From NCBI RefSeq assembly GCF_015356825.1, contig NZ_JAACYW010000004.1, positions 1 through 64,000 on the forward strand: DNA of 64,000 nt, in the 5' to 3' direction. This stretch comes from Catenulispora rubra (lineage in GTDB: Bacteria > Actinomycetota > Actinomycetes > Streptomycetales > Catenulisporaceae). Below the pieces are notes generated by a model. It was given only the letters and a program-made list of their open reading frames with translations, did no database searches and had not been told where the DNA came from. The translations under genes and the position numbers were made by a program. Positions 25,845-33,568 of the stretch are shown in pieces. The number at the start of each line of letters is the position of its first letter. The first letter of the stretch is position 1.

Positions 25845-26993
25845 TCAGGGCTCATCCCGGTGCCGGGACGTCCCGCGCAGCCGCGACCACGGCGACGTCC
25901 GGTCAAGCTTGCGCAAGGCTTTCTGCGCCTTGGCTGCGGTCTCGGCATCCTGATGCTCCGCCGCCTGGTAGTGCGTGCGCGCGCCGTCAAGATCGCCTCG
26001 GCGGCGCAACAGTTCGGCGAGGTCGAGGACGGCCGGTGCGCTGCCCCGCTCCACGGCTCGGCGGTAGCACGCCTCGGCGTCGGTCAGGTCGCCTCGTTGC
26101 TGGCGGAGCCGGCCAAGGCGGTGCGCGGCTTCCGCGTCGCCGCCTTCGTCCGCGCGATGCCACATGGCTTCGGCGATGGCCGGCTCGCCTTGCGCGAGCA
26201 GGACGGTGCCGAGCTTGCAGGTGCCGTGAACGTCGCCGGCCTCATACAGGCACCAGCAGATCGCCTCCGCGAGATCCACGCTCCCGGCCTCTTCGATCAT
26301 CTCGGCGGGTTCCAATTCCGCGAGCCGGGCCATGCGGTATTCGTTGGTGAACGCGTCGCGCCAGCTGTCCATACGGAGCAAGGTGCCGGGCAGACCGAGG
26401 CTGGCTATGTCCGTGCGGTTGTCGAGAAGACGGATGATATCCGCTTCCAGGTCCGTAAAGCGCTTCATCGACGCATGCCATTCGGCGGAGTCGTCCGACA
26501 AGCCCCGCAGGATCGGCAGCGCCTCGTCGATCGCGGCGCGGGCCTCGGCGAGGCGCACCCGGCACAGGGCCCGAATTTGCGCGAACTTACCGAGGGTCGT
26601 GACGAGCAGTTCGCCCTCGTATTCCTCAGGCGCCTCCTGCTCGATACGACGAATGATTCCCAGCGCCATGGCTGTCAGGTTCAGGGCTTGGCGCACACGC
26701 GGACGGGTGACCTCGATCTCCGCCTGCCGACATAGGTCGTAGGCGATGCGCTGGTGGAACGCCCGCTCGCCGGGCCCCTTCTCCAGCACGGCGCCAGCCC
26801 GCACCGCAGCGTCCACCGTTGCCCGCTGCCGCGCGATGTCGTCGGCGTACACCGCGATCGCCTCGTCGACCCGGCCTTCTTCCGCCAGCCGCTGGGCAGG
26901 CTCATCGAGGTACGGCAACCCGAACAAGTAGGCGCTCTGCGCTCTGAAAATGATCCCGGTCGGCTCGCTGCCGTCCTGGGCGTCCGGTGCCAT
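25845..26993 (-). CDS. Tetratricopeptide/Sel1-like repeat protein
   Basis: The 382-aa helical protein has at least three Sel1/TPR-like units toward the C terminus (about 255-365). Examples are A-I-A-E-A-M-W-H-R-A-D-E-G-G-D-A-E-A-A-H-R-L-G and L-T-D-A-E-A-C-Y-R-R-A-V-E-R-G. The N-terminal half contains less regular TPR helices. There is no signal peptide. Such proteins are scaffolds, often with regulatory partners; the HATPase and HTH genes upstream on the same strand are candidates. Start at ATG 26993 with GGAGGGGG at good spacing. Confidence 0.8.
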   Translation of the reverse strand: MAPDAQDGSEPTGIIFRAQSAYLFGLPYLDEPAQRLAEEGRVDEAIAVYADDIARQRATVDAAVRAGAVLEKGPGERAFHQRIAYDLCRQAEIEVTRPRVRQALNLTAMALGIIRRIEQEAPEEYEGELLVTTLGKFAQIRALCRVRLAEARAAIDEALPILRGLSDDSAEWHASMKRFTDLEADIIRLLDNRTDIASLGLPGTLLRMDSWRDAFTNEYRMARLAELEPAEMIEEAGSVDLAEAICWCLYEAGDVHGTCKLGTVLLAQGEPAIAEAMWHRADEGGDAEAAHRLGRLRQQRGDLTDAEACYRRAVERGSAPAVLDLAELLRRRGDLDGARTHYQAAEHQDAETAAKAQKALRKLDRTSPWSRLRGTSRHRDEP

Positions 26994-27479
26994 GAGCGAC
27001 CCCCTCCGAGCGAATCAGTTCCCAGGTTCGCTCCTACCCCGGCGGGCAGATCACCTCACCGCAGGGGCCGGTCACGCCCGCTTGCGATCCGGCACGCTCC
27101 CACTGCGCCCTTTGAGGAGAGAGCCGGAGCCAACGGCGGGGTACTCGCGACCCTTCGATACGCGACACCACCAGTCAAAGCTTGCCAAGCTGACTGGATG
27201 CCGCCCGGCGAGATCAAAAGAAGATTCGAACCCTGATGAACTTGGCGCGCGAGCACCCCCTTCACGTGGTGCCGTGCAGGAAACGATGGACTACGTGGCA
27301 GCGGGGGTTCGACAACGCAAAGAGCAGCCACTCCCCGACCCTCACAGCGGCCGGTCGCCCGAGGACCTCAATCGCCGCACGTCTCGGCTGCACTGACCAG
27401 TGGTCGCTATGCTGAGCCATGCGGCGATGGTCATCCGAACGCCCAGACACGCCGTCAACGCGGTCAGACTCCGCTCAAA
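26994..27479. other. Intergenic region without a gene
   Basis: No credible gene is seen. A short GATTCGAACC on the + strand near 27222 resembles a reversed tRNA T-loop, but no stems can be built around it. Confidence 0.45.
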
Positions 27480-28052
27480 TCACAGACTCTTGACACGGTC
27501 GCGCGGGAGTACAGCCACTACGGTCTTGCCTTCGCCAGGCATGGCAAACACCAGCAGTGGTGCATCGCACAGCGCCGTGACGATGGCCAGCCCACGTCCA
27601 GACTCGGCAAGCACATCTTCCTCACGGAGACGCAAGAATGCGTCCGGTGACGGGTCCCAGACCTCCACAGACACCACGTCGGTATAGAGCTTCAGGACCA
27701 GGCGGCAGGTCGCCAGGGCTCCATCGGGTACGGCGTGCTGGACCGCGTTGCCGACCATTTCGGAGACCACCACGCAGCAGTCGTCGGCAAGCTCCGGCAG
27801 TCCCCATCGGGCCAGGACGTCTGCCGTGTGCCGCCGGGCCCACCCGGCGGCGGTCGGAGTAGTTGCGAACTCCTGCGCGCACCCCGATATCAGTTGTCCC
27901 GTACCTGGGCGCCGAGGGCTCGGCAGGCGCGGTGGGCTTGGACGTTGCGCAGGAACCGGCGCCTTAGGGCTCGGCGCGGGGAGGGGGCTGGGCGGTAGCT
28001 TGGGCGTCCGAGCCACCGGGATCGGCGGCGGGTCAGAAGACGAACACGGCAC
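27480..28052 (-). CDS. ATP-binding protein, anti-sigma-factor kinase-like (HATPase_c_2)
   Basis: The 190-aa protein starts with about 60 proline-rich residues. A HATPase domain of the RsbW/SpoIIAB-like kind follows: V-V-V-S-E-M-V-G-N-A-V-Q-H (N box), V-E-V-W-D-P and G-R-G-L-A-I-V-T-A-L (G box). Such proteins are abundant in actinomycetes and bind or phosphorylate anti-sigma antagonists or XRE partners. Start GTG 28052 is supported by GGAGG 7 nt upstream; the longer open frame beyond it is not family-like. Confidence 0.85.
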   Translation of the reverse strand: MPCSSSDPPPIPVARTPKLPPSPLPAPSPKAPVPAQRPSPPRLPSPRRPGTGQLISGCAQEFATTPTAAGWARRHTADVLARWGLPELADDCCVVVSEMVGNAVQHAVPDGALATCRLVLKLYTDVVSVEVWDPSPDAFLRLREEDVLAESGRGLAIVTALCDAPLLVFAMPGEGKTVVAVLPRDRVKSL

Positions 28053-28158
28053 GACGGAACCTCCCTGGGTCTGGTGGATGACGCCCACACCGCGAAGCGC
28101 GGCTGCTACGTGACGAGCCGTGGGGAGCCGTAACTCCGGTGCACGAGCAGCGCCCCGG

Positions 28159-28920
28159 TCACGCCGGATTCGGCGCCTCAGCCGCGACGTGGCGGTAGGA
28201 CTTGGGCTTGTCACGCGTCCGCGCAGCGGCCCCGGAAGAGACCAGCTTCTCCAGCACGTTGTGGATCGCCCCCGCGCTGCGACCCTCCAGCATGTGGCTG
28301 AGCATGGTGGGGGTGTACTCGATATCCGGATGAGCCTCAAGCACGGCGGTGACCATCGCACGCAATTCGCCCGGGGCCAGACGCCTGGCCTGTCCGTCCG
28401 ACCCCGATTCGTCAGACTCAAACGACACAGTCGCCGCAGCCTCCGTCACCGCATCAGCTTCGGCCGGCCGAACCACGCCGGTCTCAAACTCCGGCTCGCT
28501 GTCGCTCGTCGTGCCTTCCTCGGCGGCAGGCGCGACCGGCGACGCAGGACCCTCAGTCGCTACGTCGTCCGGGACACACGCAGGAGGAGCGACCACAGCC
28601 TTTTCCGGTCGCTCGGTCGCGTCTCCGCAATCGGAGCCAAGTGCCTGAACATCGGCCTTGAACAGCAGCGCACCCAGGCCAGGCCCGGGAGACCAGAGGT
28701 CGGCGTCCCGTACCCCGCCTGTCTCCCGCACCGTACGGCACGCAGCCCCCGCGCGCTCGAGCTGCACCAGCGTCTTGGCGACAGTGGACTTACTCACCCC
28801 GGCGGATTCATGCAGCTCTACGACGGTGACCTCATGGACCTCCGCGAGCGCGCCGGCGACCAACCGGGCGGCAGCAGTCAGGGTCGGCGGCTCCGGTCGT
28901 GTCTGAGTCTCGAGCATCAC
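28159..28920 (-). CDS. Two-domain helix-turn-helix protein
   Basis: The 253-aa protein has a winged-helix-like N terminus (residues 15-70, V-V-E-L-H-E-S-A-G-V-S-K-S-T-V-A-K-T-L). An acidic low-complexity linker (about 95-170) follows, then a second helical domain (T-P-T-M-L-S-H-M-L-E-G-R-S-A-G-A-I-H-N-V). Both halves resemble MarR/IclR-type DNA-binding folds, so it may bridge two sites. It is 106 bp upstream of the HATPase gene on the same strand. The start is GTG 28920 or the next codon, ATG. Confidence 0.75.
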   Translation of the reverse strand: MMLETQTRPEPPTLTAAARLVAGALAEVHEVTVVELHESAGVSKSTVAKTLVQLERAGAACRTVRETGGVRDADLWSPGPGLGALLFKADVQALGSDCGDATERPEKAVVAPPACVPDDVATEGPASPVAPAAEEGTTSDSEPEFETGVVRPAEADAVTEAAATVSFESDESGSDGQARRLAPGELRAMVTAVLEAHPDIEYTPTMLSHMLEGRSAGAIHNVLEKLVSSGAAARTRDKPKSYRHVAAEAPNPA

Positions 28921-29310
28921 GGCTCATGCCTTTCGAAGTTGGTGCGAGCGACGAGCCCGCGCTCACCACGCGGGCTGTTGAGGATCCGCGCGGTCCCGGC
29001 TCAACCAGCTCGCGGTAAGACAGCCGGGCCGCGCGGACACCACCAATCGACGCTCGTTCCTGAGCCGATGTCGATGGGTTGATGGTCTAAGGGCACAACA
29101 TCAACCGTTCCGGGTGACAACAGTTGACGAGAGAAGTGAAGTCGAGCGACGCTCGACGGTTTTCGCTGCCCAGGGCCCGCCGACCAGCCAGCCCTAGGCG
29201 CCGACGCGATCGTCGGCCGCCCACCGCCCCTGAACCAGGGCGGCGAACACATCGCGTGGTCTGATCAATCAAACGCCGGCAGATAAGCACCACGGGCAAC
29301 CTGCCCAGCG
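28921..29310. other. Intergenic region without a gene
   Basis: I see no coding sequence with family features. The right part should contain transcription-termination signals of the methyltransferase gene and the left part the promoter of the HTH gene. Confidence 0.45.
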
Positions 29311-30135
29311 TCAACCAGCCACCACACCGACCGCAAGCAGGTGGCTGGCGGCGGCCAGCAGCTCGGGGTGGTCGTCCGCCATCCTCGCGGCGGCCAGGAC
29401 GGAGGCGAACAGCGGGTCGTCGTCCTCGTCACCGATGGTCACGCCGCGGGCCTCAGCAGCGCGCAGCATCCCCCAGGCCGGGCCCTCCACAGCGAACACA
29501 CGCACGTCGTCGATCCCGGCAGCGGTCATCTCGTTGACCAGCAGTGCCGGAGGATGGAAGAACGCGGTGGTGAACCGTCCCGGCGGCGGCTGGATGAGCT
29601 CGCCGGAGGCCATGATGCCGGCGACCGAGGCGTTCACCTTCGGCCTGGCGAGGATGCCCAGACCGGCGTTCTCGAACAGCGACGCGAAGCGTCCGATCGC
29701 AGCAGCGGCCACGACGGCTCCGGGACGGGCGACCCGCACCGCCTCGGACAGCACCAGAGCTCGTTCGTTCGGATCGGGCAGGTGATACAGCGGCCCCATC
29801 AACAGCACCGCATCGAAGGACCCGGATTCGACCGGCAGGGCGCGCGCGTCGCCAACCTCGGCGCGAAGGCCGGCCTCGCGGGCCGCGGTGACGTGCTTGG
29901 ACACCGGATCGACCACCAGGCAGCGATGCCCGTCAGCGGTCAGCCACGTCGAGTGGATGCCGGTGGCCCCACCGACGTCGAGGACGTCGAGGCCGCCATT
30001 AGGCAGAAAGCGGCGCAGGATCTCCTGGGTCCGGATCAGCTCCAGCCGCCCGTCCGCCGCGTCCAGCAGGCGCCTGGCCTCGTCCTTGCCGTCGTAGTAG
30101 TCCGCGATTTCGGGAGCAAGCGAGAGTCCATCCAT
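29311..30135 (-). CDS. Class I SAM-dependent methyltransferase
   Basis: The 274-aa protein has the Rossmann methyltransferase signature: V-L-D-V-G-G-A-T-G near residue 50, an acidic V-D-P, G-D-A-R-A-L-P, and F-D-A-V-L-L-M-G-P-L-Y-H-L. This is the methyltransf_11/25 type acting on small molecules. It starts at ATG 30135, 59 bp from the divergent GntR-family gene. The operator GGTGGACCAGTCCACC lies between the two starts, so it is probably co-regulated with the radical SAM peptide operon. A tailoring role is possible but unproven. Confidence 0.88.
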   Translation of the reverse strand: MDGLSLAPEIADYYDGKDEARRLLDAADGRLELIRTQEILRRFLPNGGLDVLDVGGATGIHSTWLTADGHRCLVVDPVSKHVTAAREAGLRAEVGDARALPVESGSFDAVLLMGPLYHLPDPNERALVLSEAVRVARPGAVVAAAAIGRFASLFENAGLGILARPKVNASVAGIMASGELIQPPPGRFTTAFFHPPALLVNEMTAAGIDDVRVFAVEGPAWGMLRAAEARGVTIGDEDDDPLFASVLAAARMADDHPELLAAASHLLAVGVVAG

Positions 30136-30162
30136 GGATGGATTCTGCCCGCTAGAGTGGCA

Positions 30163-30178
30163 GGTGGACCAGTCCACC
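30163..30178. promoter_or_regulatory. GntR operator, copy 1
   Basis: GGTGGACCAGTCCACC has 7-bp palindromic arms around CA. It lies 15 bp before the GntR start and 27 bp before the divergent methyltransferase start. The same 16-mer in reverse complement occurs at 30982-30997. Confidence 0.8.
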
Positions 30179-30193
30179 CTGTCAGGAGATTCG

Positions 30194-30925
30194 ATGGCGC
30201 CGACCCTTCACGAACAGATCACCGGGCAGCTGCGCGACCAGATGGAGGACGGGACGCTGCCACCCGGCGCACCGGCCCCCTCCAGCCGCGCCTTGGCTGA
30301 CCAGTGGAACTGTTCGCGGGTAACCGCCTCTGACGCGCTGCGAGCGCTGGCCCGCGACGGCCTCATCGTCGACCGCAAAGGGCTGGGGTTCTTCGTCACC
30401 GACACCCCAGTGGCTCGTCCAGCCGGGCGCCGCACGGCCGGCACTGCTCGCCTCGAAGGAGCGCTGCCCTTCAGGATCCTTGGCCGACCCGGCTACCAGG
30501 TCCCGCCGCCGCACGTTGCCGCAGCACTGGGTATCGCCGAGGGCGAGGATGCCCTGGCTCGTACGAGACTGCTGCACCTGCCCAGCGGCGAGCCGGTATC
30601 GGTGGTCACGGCCTGGTTCACACGAACCATCGCCGAGCGCTGCGAGCTTCTGCATCGCACCGCGTCGATCCCCGGCGGCACCACCCGCCACATCATCGCG
30701 CGCACCGGCCTGCGCCCGGCACTCGGCCGCGACGTCACGACTCCCGCCACCGCCGCCGAACTGAACGCCGACATCCGCGAAGCGCTGGGGCTGGATGCCG
30801 ATGCGACGGTCCTGGTGGTGCTGCACGCCGCCCAGACCGCAGACGGCACTGCGGTGGTGGTCGAGGAAGGCTTCACCGGTGGAGGGTTCGCCGAGCGCGT
30901 TGACGAGTATCCGATGGACGCCTGA
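30194..30925 (+). CDS. GntR-family regulator with UTRA domain (HutC subfamily)
   Basis: The 243-aa protein has a GntR winged helix (residues 5-75: I-T-G-Q-L-R-D-Q-M-E-D-G-T-L-P-P, then N-C-S-R-V-T-A-S-D-A-L-R-A-L). A C-terminal UTRA ligand domain follows, with L-A-R-T-R-L-L and R-H-I-I-A-R-T-G-L. It should repress itself, the divergent methyltransferase and the radical SAM operon through the two matching palindromes. The ligand is unknown. Start ATG 30194 follows TCAGGAGA; an in-frame ATG at 30134 would overlap the operator. Confidence 0.9.
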   Translation: MAPTLHEQITGQLRDQMEDGTLPPGAPAPSSRALADQWNCSRVTASDALRALARDGLIVDRKGLGFFVTDTPVARPAGRRTAGTARLEGALPFRILGRPGYQVPPPHVAAALGIAEGEDALARTRLLHLPSGEPVSVVTAWFTRTIAERCELLHRTASIPGGTTRHIIARTGLRPALGRDVTTPATAAELNADIREALGLDADATVLVVLHAAQTADGTAVVVEEGFTGGGFAERVDEYPMDA

Positions 30926-30981
30926 CAGCCCCCTGTATCACCCTCAGCGACATCGGGAGCGCATAAGGTCTTGACTGGACT

Positions 30982-30997
30982 GGTGGACTGGTCCACC
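30982..30997. promoter_or_regulatory. GntR operator, copy 2, in the peptide-operon promoter
   Basis: GGTGGACTGGTCCACC is the exact reverse complement of the operator at 30163-30178. It lies 50 bp before the first operon gene, just after a TTGACT (30971-30976) that could be a -35 element. Binding here would block the promoter of the peptide operon. Confidence 0.8.
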
Positions 30998-31046
30998 TTA
31001 GTGAGTGCTCGGACATACTCGACCCTTCTGGAAACACGAGACGACC

Positions 31047-31442
31047 ATGAGCACTGACACACCACGCACCGCACATCCACAGGCACCCGACGTGCCACCG
31101 GCCTCGAACGTGCTGAAGAAGACGCGCGAGGCCTTTCCCCGGCTCCGGGACCCGGAGCAGTACGACGCAGCCTCGGCCGCCGGCGAGGGCGACCAGGTGG
31201 AAGAGATCGACGCAGGTCTGGTCCGAGACGACATGACGGTCTGGTTCCCCGACCCGGTCCCGGGCCGCTGGCGGCCGGTACGCAGAGCCTTCGTCGCCGG
31301 GCCCAAGGCGGTGATCGAGTTCGCCGTCCCGCCTCCGTATTCGGCCTCTTGGTCACTGGCCTCGGACCGGCCGGTCTGCCGGCGAATCACTTCCCGGGAG
31401 ACCAGCCTGTCGTCGCCTGTCGCCGAGTCCAGCCGCCTCTGA
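31047..31442 (+). CDS. Unknown protein, first gene of the radical SAM peptide operon
   Basis: This 131-aa protein has no family I recognise. It starts with a Pro/Ala-rich segment, then N-V-L-K-K-T-R-E-A-F-P and a central part with M-T-V-W-F-P-D-P-V-P-G-R-W, and ends in a Ser/Arg-rich tail. Strong third-position GC bias supports coding. The ribosome binding site is weak. It ends 19 bp before the radical SAM gene. A peptide-binding or carrier role for the maturase would fit its place but is speculation. Confidence 0.6.
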   Translation: MSTDTPRTAHPQAPDVPPASNVLKKTREAFPRLRDPEQYDAASAAGEGDQVEEIDAGLVRDDMTVWFPDPVPGRWRPVRRAFVAGPKAVIEFAVPPPYSASWSLASDRPVCRRITSRETSLSSPVAESSRL

Positions 31443-31461
31443 ACTGGGTGGAGGACGAGTT

Positions 31462-32628
31462 ATGAGCATCGTGGCTACGGCCGAACATGCGACCGCCGCC
31501 TACGCCCGCTGGATCGCGCCGCAGCCGTCCCTGGTGGTCATGCAGCCGGACACCTTCTGCAACATGGACTGCTCTGCGTACTGCTACCTGCCGCTGCGCA
31601 AGCGCCGCAACCGGATGCCCGTCGCGGTCGCGCGAGCGGTCGCGGCCTCTCTGGCCGAGCTCGGCCCCGACGAGTCCGGTCGACGGCAAGTTGCCGAGGT
31701 CTGCTGGCACGGTGGGGAACCGTTGGCGGTCGGCGTCGATGCGCTGACCGAGTTGCTGGCCCCGTTCGAGCCGCTGCGGACGGCCGGGCTGATCCATCAC
31801 TCCGTCCAGACCAACGCCACACTGATCACCGACTCGTGGTGCGACTTCTTCCAGGGCTACGACTTCAGTATCGGAGTCAGCATCGACGGCCCGGCGGACC
31901 TGGACGCCCGCCGCACCGACCGGGCCGGACGGCCCGCACACGACCGGATCATGACCGGGATCGACAGGCTGCGCCGACGCGGCATCAAGTTCTCGGTGAT
32001 CGCCGTCGTCGGCAAGGCCGGCATCAGCCGAGCCGAGTACCTGCTGGACTTCCTCACCGAGCTGGGCGCCGACCAGATCTGCCTCAACATCGAGGAGTTC
32101 GAGGGCAGCAACACCGGCAGTCAGCCCGGGTCGGCCGAGGCCCGTGACTTCTGGATCCGCACAATCGCCTGGTCCGCAGCGCACCCGGGTGTCAAGATCC
32201 GGGAGTTGGACCGCCTCGGCAGCTATCTGGGCACCATCCGGGCCGGGGAGCGCGCGGCCTGGGAGGCACACCGCTTCGACCCGCTGCCCACCATCGCCTA
32301 CAACGGCGACGTCGTGTTGCTCTCCCCGGAGCTGGCCGGCATCCACGATGAGCTCTACGGCGACTTCATCGCCGGCAACATCGTGGAGCAGGACCTCGCA
32401 TCGATCCTGGCCCGGGCCTGGCAGCTGCCCTACATCGCCGAATTCACCGAAGGCCTCGCAGCCTGCCGCGCCACCTGCAGCTTCTTCGACTTCTGCCGCG
32501 GCGCGGCGGCCGGCAACCGCTACTTCGAGAACGGCACCTTCACCTCCACCGAAACCAACTACTGCCGGGTCTCCCGCCAGGAGCTGATCAACGCCCTCAT
32601 CGACACAACCCGCAAGGAGGAACCGTGA
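31462..32628 (+). CDS. Radical SAM/SPASM peptide maturase (cyclophane-forming type)
   Basis: The 388-aa protein has a radical SAM core. It opens with L-V-V-M-Q-P-D-T and the cluster motif C-N-M-D-C-S-A-Y-C-Y-L-P, followed by W-H-G-G-E-P-L and S-I-D-G-P. The C-terminal SPASM-type cysteines are in C-R-A-T-C-S-F-F-D-F-C and N-Y-C-R. It resembles actinomycete enzymes that form aromatic three-residue cyclophanes in peptides; I recall the name AmcB for this group but cannot check it. The usual spacing is CX3CX2C; here an extra alanine gives CX3CX3C. The substrate should be the 55-aa peptide whose gene overlaps its stop by 4 bp. Confidence 0.88.
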   Translation: MSIVATAEHATAAYARWIAPQPSLVVMQPDTFCNMDCSAYCYLPLRKRRNRMPVAVARAVAASLAELGPDESGRRQVAEVCWHGGEPLAVGVDALTELLAPFEPLRTAGLIHHSVQTNATLITDSWCDFFQGYDFSIGVSIDGPADLDARRTDRAGRPAHDRIMTGIDRLRRRGIKFSVIAVVGKAGISRAEYLLDFLTELGADQICLNIEEFEGSNTGSQPGSAEARDFWIRTIAWSAAHPGVKIRELDRLGSYLGTIRAGERAAWEAHRFDPLPTIAYNGDVVLLSPELAGIHDELYGDFIAGNIVEQDLASILARAWQLPYIAEFTEGLAACRATCSFFDFCRGAAAGNRYFENGTFTSTETNYCRVSRQELINALIDTTRKEEP

Positions 32629-32792
32629 GCCCGCTCGCAACGCTGCTCGAATCCGACCACCCCACCGTGCTGGCCCTGGCCGGCGGCACCGCCCCGACCG
32701 TCGGCAAGTGGGACAACCGTGCGACCTGGGACAACGCCACAGCTCCTTTCGACAACCGGCCCACCTGGGACAACTGGAGCAAGCGGAAGTGA
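32625..32792 (+). CDS. RiPP precursor peptide with repeated W/F-D-N motifs
   Basis: The gene is too short for routine calling. It encodes 55 residues from GTG 32625, in a GTGA overlap with the radical SAM gene and with AAGGAGG 5-6 nt upstream. Residues 1-28 form a leader (M-S-P-L-A-T-L-L-E-S, then V-L-A-L-A-G-G). Residues 29-55 form a core with W-D-N at 29-31, W-D-N at 35-37, F-D-N at 42-44 and W-D-N at 48-50, ending W-S-K-R-K. The 6-7 residue periodicity and aromatic-X-Asn units match substrates of cyclophane-forming radical SAM enzymes, which join the aromatic ring to the side chain of the third residue. Up to four rings are expected. Confidence 0.85.
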   Translation: MSPLATLLESDHPTVLALAGGTAPTVGKWDNRATWDNATAPFDNRPTWDNWSKRK

Positions 32793-32798
32793 CCTCCC

Positions 32799-32835
32799 GA
32801 CGCGCGGCCCGGTCCGCCAGGCCGGGCCGCGCGTC
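32799..32835 (+). terminator. GC-rich stem-loop after the precursor gene
   Basis: GACGCGCGGCCCGG (32799-32812) pairs perfectly with CCGGGCCGCGCGTC (32822-32835) around a 9-nt loop, starting 7 bp after the precursor stop. It could terminate most transcripts or protect the precursor mRNA. That would give an excess of peptide over the downstream proteins, as is common in RiPP operons. Confidence 0.75.
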
Positions 32836-32876
32836 CCACCCGCGACGGCCATCCCCGACACCTAGGGTTTATCGCC

Positions 32877-33545
32877 ATGGAACAGCTTGAAATCCGGACC
32901 ACCCGCGCGGCCCTTCCGAACCTGGACGACGCCGAGCTGGAAGACGTCGAGACCCTGGCCAACCGCCTCGGCGCCATGAACGACTTCCGCCTGGCCGACG
33001 CCGAGCTGCGGTCCCTGGAGGTCTCCGACCAGCGCCTGACCACCGGCCGCGTGGACGCCCTGCGGGTCGACCGCGCCAAGCTGCACGAGATCCGCATGGA
33101 CTCGGTCGAGTTCACAGGTTGTGACTTGTCGGGAGCCACGTTCGCCGGCGGGAAATGGTCGCGCGTCCGCTTCGCCAACTGCAAGCTGCTGTCCGCCCAG
33201 TTCGACGACCTCACCTTCGAAGACGTGATCTTCGACCGCTGCAAGCTCGACTACGCGGCCTTCCAGAACGTCACCACGAAGGGCCCGGTCATCTTCCGGG
33301 ACTGCTCCCTGGAGGAGACCGAATTCTCCAGCTGCGACCTGTCCAAGGCCGCGTTCGACGACTGCCGCATGGACCTGACCAGCTTCGGACGCACCACGAC
33401 CAAGGGCTGCGACCTGCGCGGCAACGACCTGTCCGGGATCCGCGGCATCGCCTCGCTCAAGTACGCCGTCATCGAACCGACGCAGACCATGCAGCTGGGC
33501 CGAGCCCTGATCGGCGATCTGGAACTGAGCCTCCCCGACGACTGA
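32877..33545 (+). CDS. Pentapeptide-repeat protein, possible immunity factor
   Basis: The 222-aa protein consists from about residue 70 to 190 of imperfect A(D/N)LXX-type pentapeptides: F-T-G-C-D-L-S-G-A-T-F, V-R-F-A-N-C-K-L-L-S-A-Q-F, then F-R-D-C-S-L-E-E-T-E-F and S-S-C-D-L-S-K-A-A-F. These form a right-handed quadrilateral beta-helix. Known members such as MfpA, Qnr, McbG and AlbG mimic DNA and protect gyrase, two of them against peptide toxins. Its place after a peptide precursor suggests self-protection, but many pentapeptide proteins have other roles. Start ATG 32877. Confidence 0.82.
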   Translation: MEQLEIRTTRAALPNLDDAELEDVETLANRLGAMNDFRLADAELRSLEVSDQRLTTGRVDALRVDRAKLHEIRMDSVEFTGCDLSGATFAGGKWSRVRFANCKLLSAQFDDLTFEDVIFDRCKLDYAAFQNVTTKGPVIFRDCSLEETEFSSCDLSKAAFDDCRMDLTSFGRTTTKGCDLRGNDLSGIRGIASLKYAVIEPTQTMQLGRALIGDLELSLPDD

Positions 33546-33568
33546 CACCCCACGAGGGGGAACCCACC

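Noticed and set aside
27215..27235. Reversed tRNA T-loop-like sequence that might be an attachment site
   Set aside because: Only about 10 bases match and no acceptor or T stems can be built around them. It does not match the 3' end of the 21843 tRNA beyond the common T-loop.
32762..32789. Darobactin-like core (W-D-N-W-S-K resembles W-N-W-S-K)
   Set aside because: The precursor has four spaced aromatic-D-N units and lacks the darobactin ring pattern and transporter genes, so a multi-cyclophane product fits better.
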